Part shown: one piece after another, positions 1 to 9,555 of the stretch
Layout of the letters: every line of letters begins with the position of its first letter
Numbering within the stretch: the first letter of the stretch is position 1
NCBI GenBank assembly: GCA_025531455.1
Contig: JAMYHL010000106.1
Span: forward strand, 43,478-107,477
Origin: Apiotrichum sp. Y4204
Taxonomy: Eukaryota > Basidiomycota > Tremellomycetes > Trichosporonales > Trichosporonaceae
DNA length: 64,000 bases
Direction: 5' to 3'
Position numbers and translations under genes: made by a program
The notes under the pieces: generated by a model
What the model saw: only the letters and a program-made list of their open reading frames with translations
What the model was told of the DNA's origin: nothing
The model's database searches: none

Positions 1-478
1 TGTCTGCGCCATTGTTGCTGGCTAGGTTGCTGGACAACAGCAACAGGTCCTTGTTCGAGTGCCTTGGGTCTGTAGGTCTTGATGGAAAGGCCATGACGAT
101 ACAAACGAGGGTTGAAACGCGAAACCCCCAACAACTGAATGTGGGGAAATCTGCGGATTGGGATCTGAGGATCGACCGGATCGCGGATCGTAGATCGGCG
201 GGCGACTCACCGGCTGCACCGTCATGAACGCTGTACCGCCCAAACTACAGATGAACTTCAGAGACAAGATGTCAGCTGTCGTCACCTCGCAACGCGAGCT
301 GTGGATATATAACGCGGACAACGGGCTGGTCGCTTCGGATCTCCATGTTCTAGTTTGATCCGCTATCTAAACCACATCACTCAGTTCGCGACTTGACGTC
401 CTACACTAGTCTGTGGAGACACATCCCATTTCGGCTACACCTCTCGGCACTCACAGCCGCCGGTCGGTCCCATCACCG
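1..478. other. 5' flank without a recognisable gene
   Basis: No gene is supported here. Short open frames exist on both strands, but none has a recognisable domain, and the last about 100 bases are simply upstream of the first coding start at 479. Confidence 0.5.
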
Positions 479-1818
479 ATGCCGCTCTCTCCACCCACAT
501 CCCCCCTGCCACTCCCCACGACCCCTCCGCCCGCCTACTCCCCGGCACCGTACAGCCACCCCCCGCTCGTTCTGGCGCTCAAAGGCGGTTTCGTACGTAC
601 TGAGTTGAACCTAACTAACAGCAGTTCCCTCCGTCCACACCTCCCCTTTCTGACGCGCCAGTCGTCCGCGTCGTCGACCCAGTGACGCAGAGCACGCGCC
701 TCATCCAGTCGGTCCGCACCAGGGCGCAAGAAAGGGAGGAAAAGGATGGGCCAAAGCTTCGTCAGCGCCGGAGGCAGAAGCTCGTCCTCCACCCGGCCCC
801 TGAGGGGGACAAGCCCCAGGCGGAGGAGCTGTGGATACGTCGCGAGCGCCGGCGCGGGATACTGATGGGCCGACTCGGTGTCCGCAGGGATGAACCTCCC
901 AGTGATGTCCCATCCACACCGTCAGAGAGCTCGCGGAACTCGGGAGACTGGCAGGTCCGCTGGTCTATCAACATCCCCCAGTGGCCATTGTCGACCCCTA
1001 GCTCGATGAGCATTCCCGCGAGCAGCGCAAACGCCAGCACCCGCTCAAGCACGGTCAGTGCTATCACTTCCAAGCCGTCCTCTTCAACTTCCGCCTCGGT
1101 CCCAGCTCTCCGGACATCCGTCTCCCACCAGCTGCCCATTCCCACCCGGCAGCCAAAGCGCCTCGTCACCGCCCGTCCGCCGCCGATTCACATCCGCTCG
1201 CTGTCCGAGGAGCTCCAGAGCCCAGCGACCGCGACGCGCGTGCTCGACTCGCTTCCCTCCACATGGCCACCCGGGCGTCGGCGTTCCCAGTCCGACCTCG
1301 AGCCTGTGCGCCTACTCCCGCACCCGTCGAAAGTGAATAGAGTGCGGTCCGATTCCGTCCCCACGCGATCGGACAGCCTGCCGGAGAGTAAGCCAGTGGG
1401 GGCGGATAGGACCCACCGCCGTTCGGGTAGCGATACCCCCAAGTGGGAGGTCACGAGCTGGGGAGGCGAGCCTCGTGATACGGAGTGGAGCGCCAACATC
1501 AAGGTGCCGCTGATGGCTGACATCGGTGCGGACATGCCGCTGAAAGCCGCGCCGCAGGTCCCCGGGGACGAGCGGACGTCGCGGAGCTCCCACGAGCGGG
1601 GGGCACGGCGAGAACGGAGGGAGAGGCACAAGCACCACCGCCGCGGGCAGTCCGAGTCCCACCCGCGCCCTCCTCCTGATCAGGAGGACCTGGATCTCGA
1701 GCTCATCGGCCCGCTGCAGACCCGCGCCCTGCCGATCTGGTACAAGTGCGTGAACGAGTGCTTTGATATTATCCATATCATCGATACGCGTTTGAAGGGG
1801 GTCCCAGCCCAGGTCTAG
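479..1818 (+). CDS. Orphan Pro/Ser/Arg-rich protein, two exons
   Basis: I do not recognise this protein and assign no function. The model is join(479..592, 625..1818), 435 residues. The start is the first ATG in frame; it gives an N-terminus rich in Pro-Pro and Ser-Pro (MPLSPPTSPLPLPTTPP). A 32-nt intron (GTACGT..CTAAC..CAG) removes a stop and joins the two frames in phase 0. The middle is low-complexity Ser/Thr/Arg/Pro, as in an intrinsically disordered protein with many possible kinase sites (RSQSD, RRSGSD). Near residues 355-375 there is a run of Arg/Glu/His. The C-terminal 30 residues look ordered and hydrophobic (WYKCVNECFDIIHIID) and may be a short interaction motif. Codons are G/C-ending throughout, as in the confident genes nearby, which argues that it is real. 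Confidence 0.6.
593..624 (+). other. 32-nt intron
   Basis: The boundaries are GTACGT and CAG, with a CTAAC branch-like element about 10 nt before the acceptor. Removing it joins the two open frames exactly in phase 0. It is one of the two shortest introns inferred in the window. Confidence 0.6.
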
Positions 1819-2237
1819 GACAGGCAAGTTCGCGTTGTTAGTAGTGGCTCCCCAGGCCTGTAGGTAGACGAATAACGATTGATAACGAAAAGGCCAATGT
1901 ATCGAGTGAGGGAAAAGGCAGGGTCAAGGAATGGTCAAAGTTAGAATGGTCATCGGGAGGCAAGCAAGTGAGTGGCCGAAGCCCCTCCTTTTCAGTTAGC
2001 CAGACCGCGTGCCGTCAGCCTCTCCGCGTCGGTCCGTGATCAGTGAAGTTCCATCTCTGTCACTTTGAGTAGGAATTATATATCCCTCACCCCTGCCTGC
2101 CGATCAAAGAAGGACAATGATCGTCCTGCCGATCTCATCTCGGAAGCATGCTCCCACTTCCGTCTGTATAGCCGTCGACAGCCGCGCGCGCTGCCGAGCA
2201 TGCCGAGCGAAGGGTTAAAACAATCAGTGGATGGATC

Positions 2238-2253
2238 AGCAGATCAGCAGATC
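2238..2253 (+). repeat. Left arm of 16-bp inverted repeat
   Basis: AGCAGATCAGCAGATC reads here on the + strand. Its exact reverse complement lies at 2582-2597, about 330 bp away. The sequence is itself a short GATCAGCA tandem. Confidence 0.75.
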
Positions 2254-2581
2254 GACGGAGATCGCTAGGGGGCTGCGAGCCGAGCCGGCCATGCCGAGCA
2301 ACACCATTCCTTCTCGCGTGCCACGTGCGTTTCCGGCGGCCGGCGGCGCGGCGGCAGTGACTGCCCTGTTCAGGCCCTCACGCTTTCGCACCGCCGGTTT
2401 CGTTCTGTGACCGCCACCCAGTGCCCAAGACACGCACCCCATGCGCTGCGACGCAGTGTTGCTGGCTGTTGACAAGCCGGCGAGCTGGCGAGCTGGCGCG
2501 TATCAGAAGAAATTGTGTGGGTTGTGTCGATTGTCGATTCGTTGTAGCCTGTGGGTATCACGGTGTAAGGCACTTGCTGTG

Positions 2582-2597
2582 GATCTGCTGATCTGCT
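2582..2597 (-). repeat. Right arm of 16-bp inverted repeat
   Basis: Exact reverse complement of 2238-2253. A related direct GATCAG repeat occurs at about 34315-34338. Confidence 0.75.
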
Positions 2598-3038
2598 ATT
2601 TGCGACTTTCGGCGGCGTCTTGCGGGTCCACGAAGAGGGACAACGTATGCCAAATAGCACTAGTGTGTGCTGTCCAAAACTGCACCGCGCTGCACAGGTT
2701 ACTATTACTGGACTCCGGCCGATTCGGAGGAGAGCGAGACGAGATGGGATCGAGTACGGAGGCCGAGTCAGGATTCCAGCAGGCAGGTCAGGAGCGACTG
2801 CGGACTAAATTTCCGGACGGCGATGCATGCGGCGTGCATTGTATCCGATGCTTTATCTCTAGTTGTTGTCTCGATTCGTCTCTTGTCTTCGTTCCCATCG
2901 CTTGATCTCCTCTTCTCGTCCGATCTATCGCGCACCAGCATCCGACTGACCGCGAGACACACCCTCTATTCAACTTCAACAACGCTCAACCTCCACCCTC
3001 ACCCTTCACCCCCCACAACCTCCACCACCACCACCACG

Positions 3039-3696
3039 ATGCAGCAGCAGCAGTACGGCCAGTACCCGCCCCAGGGCGGCTACCCACAGCAGGGCTACCC
3101 GCAGCAGGGCGGCGCCGCGAACGACTACTACGCGCAGCAGCCAGCGTACGGACAGCCGCCGTACGGACAGCAGCCGTATGGTCAGCAGCCGTATGGCCAG
3201 CCGGTGAGTGCTTATGGAGCGAATGAGGAACTGCGGCGAGTAAGGGCGCAAGAACGGCGACGGCCATCTCTGCGGATGGGGTCCAACTGGCCCACCGTTG
3301 AGCAGTATGGTCGCTCACGGCCATTGAGATCGCCGCCCTCGGGCGCGACGGACATGCACAGAAGCGTCGCTGGCGTCGCTTCTGCATCTCCGACATTCCG
3401 GCATCACCACGGCCAGCGCAGACATCTCCGCCATCGCCTTTGCGTCTCGCCTCGCTGCCTCTCTCTCCCTACCCCTAATCACCCTCCGCTCTCCCGCACG
3501 TCATACTAACCCGTAGGGCTACGGCCAGCCGCAGCCGATGGTCGTACAGGCGCCGGCAGACAACACAAAGGGCGGCGGCGGCATGGGCAGCGGTATGGGC
3601 GGCGCGTGCGCGCAGGGCATGTGCTTTGGTTGTGCCGCCGGCGCGTGCTCGGCCATCTGCGGGAACATGTGCGATGCCATGTGCGACATGTGCTGA
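3039..3696 (+). CDS. Small PYGQ-repeat protein with a Cys-rich C-terminal tail
   Basis: Join(3039..3203, 3517..3696), 114 residues. The start is the only suitable ATG, placed after a CACC-rich leader. Residues 1-55 are Gln/Tyr/Pro/Gly repeats (QGYPQQGG, then PYGQQ units), which resemble the flexible XYPPX-type tails of membrane or annexin-like proteins. After the intron comes a Gly-Met linker ([11 protein letters not shown]), then about 30 residues with nine cysteines spaced as [27 protein letters not shown]. That architecture, a disordered N-terminus followed by a short Cys-rich hydrophobic C-terminus, is like CYSTM-type small stress or membrane proteins; palmitoylation or metal binding of the tail is inference. 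The 313-nt intron (GTGAGT..ACTAAC..TAG) is long for this genome. No close named homologue is claimed. Confidence 0.75.
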
Positions 3697-4237
3697 GTGC
3701 GAGCTTGCAAGCTTGAGCGCGCTCAAGCGGGGCAGATACACATCTCTGTAAACCCCCTCCGCCTGCGTACCACCACATCCGCGGACACGACACGACACGA
3801 GTAGACTTTGGCGCCCTGCCGGGCCGCATAATGGCGGGGTGCTTCCCCTGGAATAGATGGCTCATGTAACATTGATGTGTGCGCTTGGGTGCGGCGAAGG
3901 CATTCCGGCCGGGTCTCGAAGGGTTCGCAGAGCGTACTGACAACGTGGCCTACTAACTTGGACGGTTCACAGCTGTGTACTGTGTACGATGACTCCCGCG
4001 AATGATACTGGCATTAAAACTCGCAGGGAGCACTTAAACGTCTCGCCTGCTCCGCTGAATGTCCGGTGGCAACGGAGCCAACGAGCTTGGCAGCTGCGGA
4101 TTCTTGGCGGACTCTTGGACACGCGCAGTTGTGTGCATCATTATTAATCATCGAATGATCCTCAGTGCTCTCCAGTACCGGACGCCAATGACCCTGTTGC
4201 ATAGCACAACCTGCCACCCGCAAATCTATCAACATTT
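3697..4237. other. Convergent intergenic spacer
   Basis: This lies between the + strand gene ending at 3696 and the - strand gene ending at 4238. It holds the two 3' untranslated regions, and I see no gene or RNA in it. Confidence 0.5.
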
Positions 4238-5820
4238 CTACTCGTTCTTGAGCTGCACGAGGATCTCGTTCTTGGCCGATGCGACGAGCTTGCCGTCCGC
4301 GGAGAACGGCACCTTGCCCCCGTCCGCGGCCGCTTGCATACCCGGCACGGCCGCGAGCGTGTCTGTGAACTGGCCGAGGGTAAGGGCGTTGATGGTAGAG
4401 AGATAGCTGCGCGCCCAGGTATCCGGGGTGAGGAGACCATAGTCAGAGAATCCCTGGTCTAGGGGTTAGTAGCTGGCCAGAAGTGGGCACTCGGGAGCGT
4501 AATCAGGACTCACGCTGGAGACCGGTGATGGTGACGAACGTGCCCGCGATGGCACGGCAGAGGCGGAGCTGCTCGGGAAACTGGTCGTGTTCCGTGAATC
4601 CCTGCGAGTTGATCACGAGCGTTGGCGGCGCGGGGATCGATGCGGGCGGAAGAGACTTGGCAATCTCGAAGGGCTCGACCCATGGGTCGAGGAGCACGGC
4701 GTGTTTGGCCGGGAGGGGCGAGTATCCCTCGGGCACGGGAGTGGTCAGGAGGCGGAGGAGAGTGCCTGCGCCAAAGGAGTGGCCCGCAATCTGGAGGTTG
4801 GACGCGTCGACGCGTCCGCGGAACGATGCGAGGAACGGCGCCGGGTCGCTAACGCCGTCTACGGTCGCCGGAGATGTCTCTGTTGCCGCTGTTGCTGTTG
4901 GAGACCCCACCATGCCCACAAACGCCTCGTACGCGTCATATACCTCGCGCACGCGCAGGTCGAGCTGGGCGGCTCGCAGCTCGAGCATCGTGACGTGCTT
5001 CGGGGTCATCTCCGTGTGCGGCACATCTGCGGGCATGACGTTCGTGCGGCCCTCCCAGCTGTCGTCAGCGATGTAGGCAAAGGGCAGGGCGGCGTCGATG
5101 ATCTCTAAGCACACCACCGACAATAGCCGACTCAAGACCTTTCTTTCCACACTCACGCAGTCTCCATAAACTTGAGGAACGGCCACGTCCTGCCCTTCCG
5201 CACGACTGCCGGCCCCGATCCGTCCGCGTGCTCGACGGCAATCACGACGTAGCCCTCGCTCGCGAGCGCAGAGCAGAACTGCGAGTACGTGGTGCGCGTG
5301 CCGACCATGCCGTGGCTAAAGAGTACAAGCCGATACGGCTCCTCGCGCGGGGCGAGCGGCGCGAGCGGGTAAACGGGCATCTGCCATCAGCGTGAGTTTA
5401 TAGGACATGAGGCAAAGGGATGATCTCATTAAACATGCTTGGCTGGATAGTTGCACTCAATACACACCCTCGCACGACCAAGAACCTTGCAAGCTAGCAT
5501 CAGCGCCGTCCTTCCTGCAACCCACCGATCCACCAGCTCCACGACCCGAGCCGGCCCTGGAGATAGCGGTTAAGGCCCTCGACCTGCGCCTCGGGGTCGT
5601 CGGGGAGCCACGGCGCGCCAGGCGCGGCCCCGGCGGGAGTCGTGGGGTAGTACACGCTCATGACGCTCTCGGTGAGCTGGAGCGCTGGGGTGCCGTCGTC
5701 GGCGCGCAGCGGGGTCGGCGCCGCGTACGGCCGCACTGCGGGGAAGCGCAGCGTCGCGTATCCCGTTGCGAAGGCGCCCGCGGGCGCAGGGAAGGTTGTG
5801 CTGAGGAATGGAATGTACAT
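4238..5820 (-). CDS. PAF-acetylhydrolase (isoform II) family lipase
   Basis: A serine esterase of the platelet-activating-factor acetylhydrolase / plasma PAF-AH type, expected to hydrolyse short or oxidised sn-2 acyl groups from phospholipids. The exons on the complement are 5820..5526, 5493..5486, 5380..5157, 5058..4514 and 4458..4238, 430 residues, in frame throughout. The catalytic triad is visible: Ser270 in GHSFGAG, Asp300 in LLDPW and His358 in HQGFSDYGLL. The family motif K-x-P-x-Y-x-x-A-P-L is rebuilt as KMPVYPLAPL only if an 8-nt microexon is used. The FSHGMVGTR oxyanion region and EHADGSGPA follow. The start at MYIPFLSTTFP matches the usual N-terminus; the frame stays open upstream without an ATG. 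No signal peptide is seen, so it is probably cytosolic. The acceptor at 5059 was chosen because the closer one at 5105 breaks the frame; this junction is the least certain. Confidence 0.85.
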
Positions 5821-6773
5821 TGCGACGAGTGGGGAATGGATGCGGGGAGCCAGCTGTGGGTTATCAATGCGTGAGGTCAGTCGAGCCGAGGCCGGGGGGT
5901 TGCGAAAGCGTCCGAGTGCAGTGTTGATTAGATGTTCGGTCAGTAAAGTGATGTGATGGTGATGGTGGAGCACAAGCCGCAGTGATGATGCAAGTGCGGG
6001 ATCGGCAAGCGCGTGGTATGTGGGTGTCGGTGGCGACGGCGGCCGTGCTGACAAGAGAACATGATAAATGAGCTTTGCCGCATGTCACACCCTCCCCGAT
6101 CCCCGAAAGCGAGATGCACGGCGAGGAGGCCTATGGGGATCGCGAGCACCAATTCTAGATCTTGAAAGATTCCCGAGGATCAAAGGTGATTGGAGATGGT
6201 TCAACCGAGATCATCCTCCACCAGTCCAAGTACGAAGATATTGCTGGGACCAAACAAGCCGACTGATAGCCGAACGACCTCGGACTCGCACGACCATGCT
6301 TTGATGCTTCCCTTCCATCTCCCTCGGGGCCTGGAAGTCATCGATACATCGATGCACATTAAGCATGCCCGTCCCGAATCTATTCTCGGAGACGACCAGG
6401 TCGTCCTCACGGCACTGACGCCCACGTACCTCCGTCGGCGCAGGCCGCAGCGCATGACGTTCCGCGGTCAATGACCATGCGACACGGTCTTGGCGACGGC
6501 GACTTGTCGGAGTTCTCACTAGGTTTGCGTAGGCACAGCCTTGGCCAGACGCAGTCCTCATGCTGCATCATCAATCAACTGTCTCACTCCAACATCATCT
6601 CGAGCCCATCGGACTCGTGTTCCTCAGCATTCACACGGTTCACATCGGGGGTTTGACAACGGCAAGCACGAGCGCACGAGTCGACAAGGCAGTGGCACGC
6701 GACGAGTTCACATATCTTACACCCGCTAAACCCCCATACATCTTGTCTTCTCACCACACATCATAAACCACCC
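5821..6773. promoter_or_regulatory. Divergent intergenic region, lipase / phosphoesterase
   Basis: Shared upstream region of the - strand lipase (start 5820) and the + strand phosphoesterase (start 6774). No third gene is supported. No specific regulatory motif is claimed. Confidence 0.45.
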
Positions 6774-8600
6774 ATGGCGCTCAACCTCACGCAGTCGGGC
6801 GACAAGCCGGTCGCGTGGAGCGGGCAGACCGCCCAGCTGCAGGTCCGCGGCCTGCCCACCAACGCGAGTGTCTCGTTCCGGCTTGACGACCTGAGCCTCC
6901 CGCCAAGCGAGGTGACGACCGAGTCCGCGAACGGCATCACCAACATCTCGGTGCCCGTCAAAAACGCCAGCGAGCCGACAATCCAGTATCTCCGCGTCGA
7001 CGGCAACGCGCAGCTGTTCAACATCACGGTCCTCCCCGAACCAGAGACGCTTCCGTTCGTGGAAGATCCAACGTGGACGGAGATGTTCGAGTCCACCGCG
7101 CTCGACGGGTGGACCTCGAGGGGGTGGACGTTTGAGGCGATGGAAACTCTCGCTACAGATAGGAGAATGCGGTGGTTTGTGCGCGGAAGCGGGCGTGTTG
7201 CCTTTGCGAATGGCAGCACCGCCGCCGCCGCGGACGCTGCTACACTCACGTCCCCTGAGATTCCCCTCCCGCAGGGAGAGACGGAGCTGCGCTTTGCGTC
7301 GCACTACAATGCAACGGGCGCGCTCGCATCCGTAGCCGCCAGTTACGATGGCAGGTCACCGGTCACGCTCGCGAGCTTCAACCAATCCGTGTTTTCAAAC
7401 CAGGAGCGCATCCCACTATCGGCTGGTAATGCCTCATCGGTGAGGTTCACGTGGACTCTCGCGCCGCAGCAAGAAGCGCTAGTCGCGCAAGCGCCCGATG
7501 GCGCGTTCTGGGCCATCGACGATGTGGAGCTCGTGCGCCCTCTCCCGCCGTTGAGCGAGGACACGCCGCTGGAGACGATCGACATTATCAGTGACATCCA
7601 GGGCCTGAAGGCTAATACCTGGATGTCCAAGTCGGTTCTCCCAGGCCTCCGGAAGCTCAGCAACGCGAGCACGCTCGTCATAAATGGCGACCTGGTGTTT
7701 TCGAGCACGGACTATGAATACCAAAACTTTACGGCCGAGCTGAACAGCACGGGCGCGCAAGCGCACTACCACGACATCATCTCCGTGATGGGCAACCACG
7801 AGCGGATCGTCACCAACGACACAGACACGACCGAGCGCTTCTTCCGGTTCACGGGCATGCGCGGCGTCGGCGGCGCGGAGAGCGGTGACGGTCTGTGGGG
7901 CGAGATTGTCACCCAGGGAGGAACGCCGATCGTGTGGCTCGCGAGCGAGACGTATGATTTCAAGCGACTCATGGGTATGCCACCGTACGCGACGCTCTCG
8001 GACGCCCAGTTCCTATTCGTCGCGCAGCGCCTCGCACATTGGCGTCAGCAGCGCCGCCAAGTCCTCCTGTTTACGCACCACCCGCTCCCAAACTCTGTGT
8101 CCGATACGCGTGGCCAGTCCCCCTTTGTGGACGACACGACGCGGCTGCAGTACCTCTTGGCTGCGAACCCACACACACTGCTCGTGTCGAGCCACACGCA
8201 CTTTGACGTGGGGTACAGCGACCAGAATACGCACTATCGTCCCGTGGTGGGGAACCCGGGGCGCGTGTGGGCATTCAACACGGGCGCGCTGCTCGACAGG
8301 TGGTCTCCAACAGGCAGCGACGCGTCCGGCAACAGCACGAGCGCCCTCCAGGCACGTATTTACAAGGACCGCATCCAGATGCGCGCGTACAAGTTCCTCG
8401 GGCAGGGCACGGACGGCGTGCTCGTCCAACAGCGTGACGTTGGCGCGCCCACCAACGGCACGAACGGGCCGAGCGGGAACGGCACCGGAACGACACCGGA
8501 CAACGGCGCGGATAAGTCACAGGCCTCGCACGCGACGTTGCGCCACCACCGTCCGTGGGGCGGTCTTGCGTGCCTTGCTCTCGTCCTCGTTGTCTGGTAG
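6774..8600 (+). CDS. Calcineurin-like metallophosphoesterase, probably cell-surface
   Basis: An intronless 608-residue protein. Residues 1-250 are beta-rich and heavily decorated with N-x-S/T sites. A calcineurin-like metallophosphatase domain follows, with the metal-ligand blocks in order: D270-I-I-S-D274, G-D at 305-306 (NGDL), G-N-H-E at 340-343 (MGNHER), the H435-H436 pair in THHPLP, and SHTHFD at 473-478. The order and spacing fit a binuclear metallophosphoesterase; the substrate is unknown. The C-terminus has a Gly/Asn/Thr-rich linker, then a short hydrophobic end (GGLACLALVLVVW) like a GPI-anchor signal. The mature protein looks extracellular, yet the first ATG (CACCCATGG context, with an in-frame stop just upstream) gives no hydrophobic signal peptide. 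An unseen upstream exon is possible. A divergent lipase gene lies upstream. Confidence 0.85.
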   Translation: MALNLTQSGDKPVAWSGQTAQLQVRGLPTNASVSFRLDDLSLPPSEVTTESANGITNISVPVKNASEPTIQYLRVDGNAQLFNITVLPEPETLPFVEDPTWTEMFESTALDGWTSRGWTFEAMETLATDRRMRWFVRGSGRVAFANGSTAAAADAATLTSPEIPLPQGETELRFASHYNATGALASVAASYDGRSPVTLASFNQSVFSNQERIPLSAGNASSVRFTWTLAPQQEALVAQAPDGAFWAIDDVELVRPLPPLSEDTPLETIDIISDIQGLKANTWMSKSVLPGLRKLSNASTLVINGDLVFSSTDYEYQNFTAELNSTGAQAHYHDIISVMGNHERIVTNDTDTTERFFRFTGMRGVGGAESGDGLWGEIVTQGGTPIVWLASETYDFKRLMGMPPYATLSDAQFLFVAQRLAHWRQQRRQVLLFTHHPLPNSVSDTRGQSPFVDDTTRLQYLLAANPHTLLVSSHTHFDVGYSDQNTHYRPVVGNPGRVWAFNTGALLDRWSPTGSDASGNSTSALQARIYKDRIQMRAYKFLGQGTDGVLVQQRDVGAPTNGTNGPSGNGTGTTPDNGADKSQASHATLRHHRPWGGLACLALVLVVW

Positions 8601-9555
8601 TCTCCGCTGCGTTAGCGTTTAGGCCTCCGGGAAGTGTACCATCTCCATACCATCTATGTATTATCGTGTACAGTTGTCTCGTTCTCTATCGGCACACAAC
8701 GGCGCCCTACGTGGCCGTTAGTCACGTTAGTCACGGCCGTCGGTACCCTTCCAGGTCCGGACATTTTTAACCTCGGATTCTAAGCTTAAATCGATTCCTG
8801 CTCCTCCCCGAGCCGTAAACTGCGACGAGCAACCGGGATCCAAGACCGGGCCAGGCAACATCGGGCTCGCCGGGAGAGCCGAATACCCTTCGAGTTCGGA
8901 GCTGTCGGTGAGCTGTGCACATGAGGTTGAGTTAGTGGAGTCGTCGGTGGCGAATTGCGATTGCCGAAATGGGACCTCGGTTTCCGCTCTACACCCACAG
9001 AACCTGCATCCACAGCACGAGCAGGTACACTGTGATTGACACTGGAATCTACTACTATACAGAATGTACGATCTAATCATCGATCCGCAGCCGAGAACGT
9101 AAGGCGGGACACGGCCGGGCGGGAATGGTGACTCCCTTCACCTCGTCTACGTGACGTACCGCTCCAGTCGTCGAGACGACACCCGCGGAACGATACTGGA
9201 ACGCTGCCATGTGCCGCTGTCTTTCCTTCTGCCGCTGGTGGGGTGGTACGGCTTAGTGACGGGGTGAAATCCGGATGCCCGGCTGCTCCTCGAAGTTTGC
9301 AAAGCCGGTTTTGTTTTGATAGAGACTTTGAAGGTGGCTCTATCTTCCGATGACGCAGATGCCATTCGCAAGCTCGAAGCCAAGCCGTGCTCGACCTAGA
9401 TCGGAACCGTTCCAGCGCCCGTATTAGACATTGATCCGGGAACTACAAGGCTCGGTATCTCGCAGGCGCGATCACCATTTCTATCCCGGCTTCTACTAAC
9501 CTCCCAGTCGCAGCCTGTCCAAGCCTGTGCACAAGCTGGTAACCTTCCTTACCCA
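8601..9555. other. Convergent intergenic spacer
   Basis: This lies between two convergent 3' ends (phosphoesterase at 8600 and bZIP at 9556). Only short frames without recognisable domains are present. Confidence 0.5.

Larger units (their letters stand above)
1819..3038. other. Intergenic, contains a 16-bp inverted repeat
   Basis: About 1.2 kb with no supported gene. The last about 100 bases are C/T-rich and are probably the leader of the gene at 3039. The segment contains inverted copies of a GATCAGCA-type repeat at 2238-2253 and 2582-2597. Confidence 0.5.

Noticed and set aside
5059..5156. Use of the nearer acceptor at 5105 for a 51-nt intron in the lipase gene
   Set aside because: It would shift the frame and destroy the downstream GHSFGAG reading. 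The acceptor at 5059, with CTGAC just before it, keeps frame.
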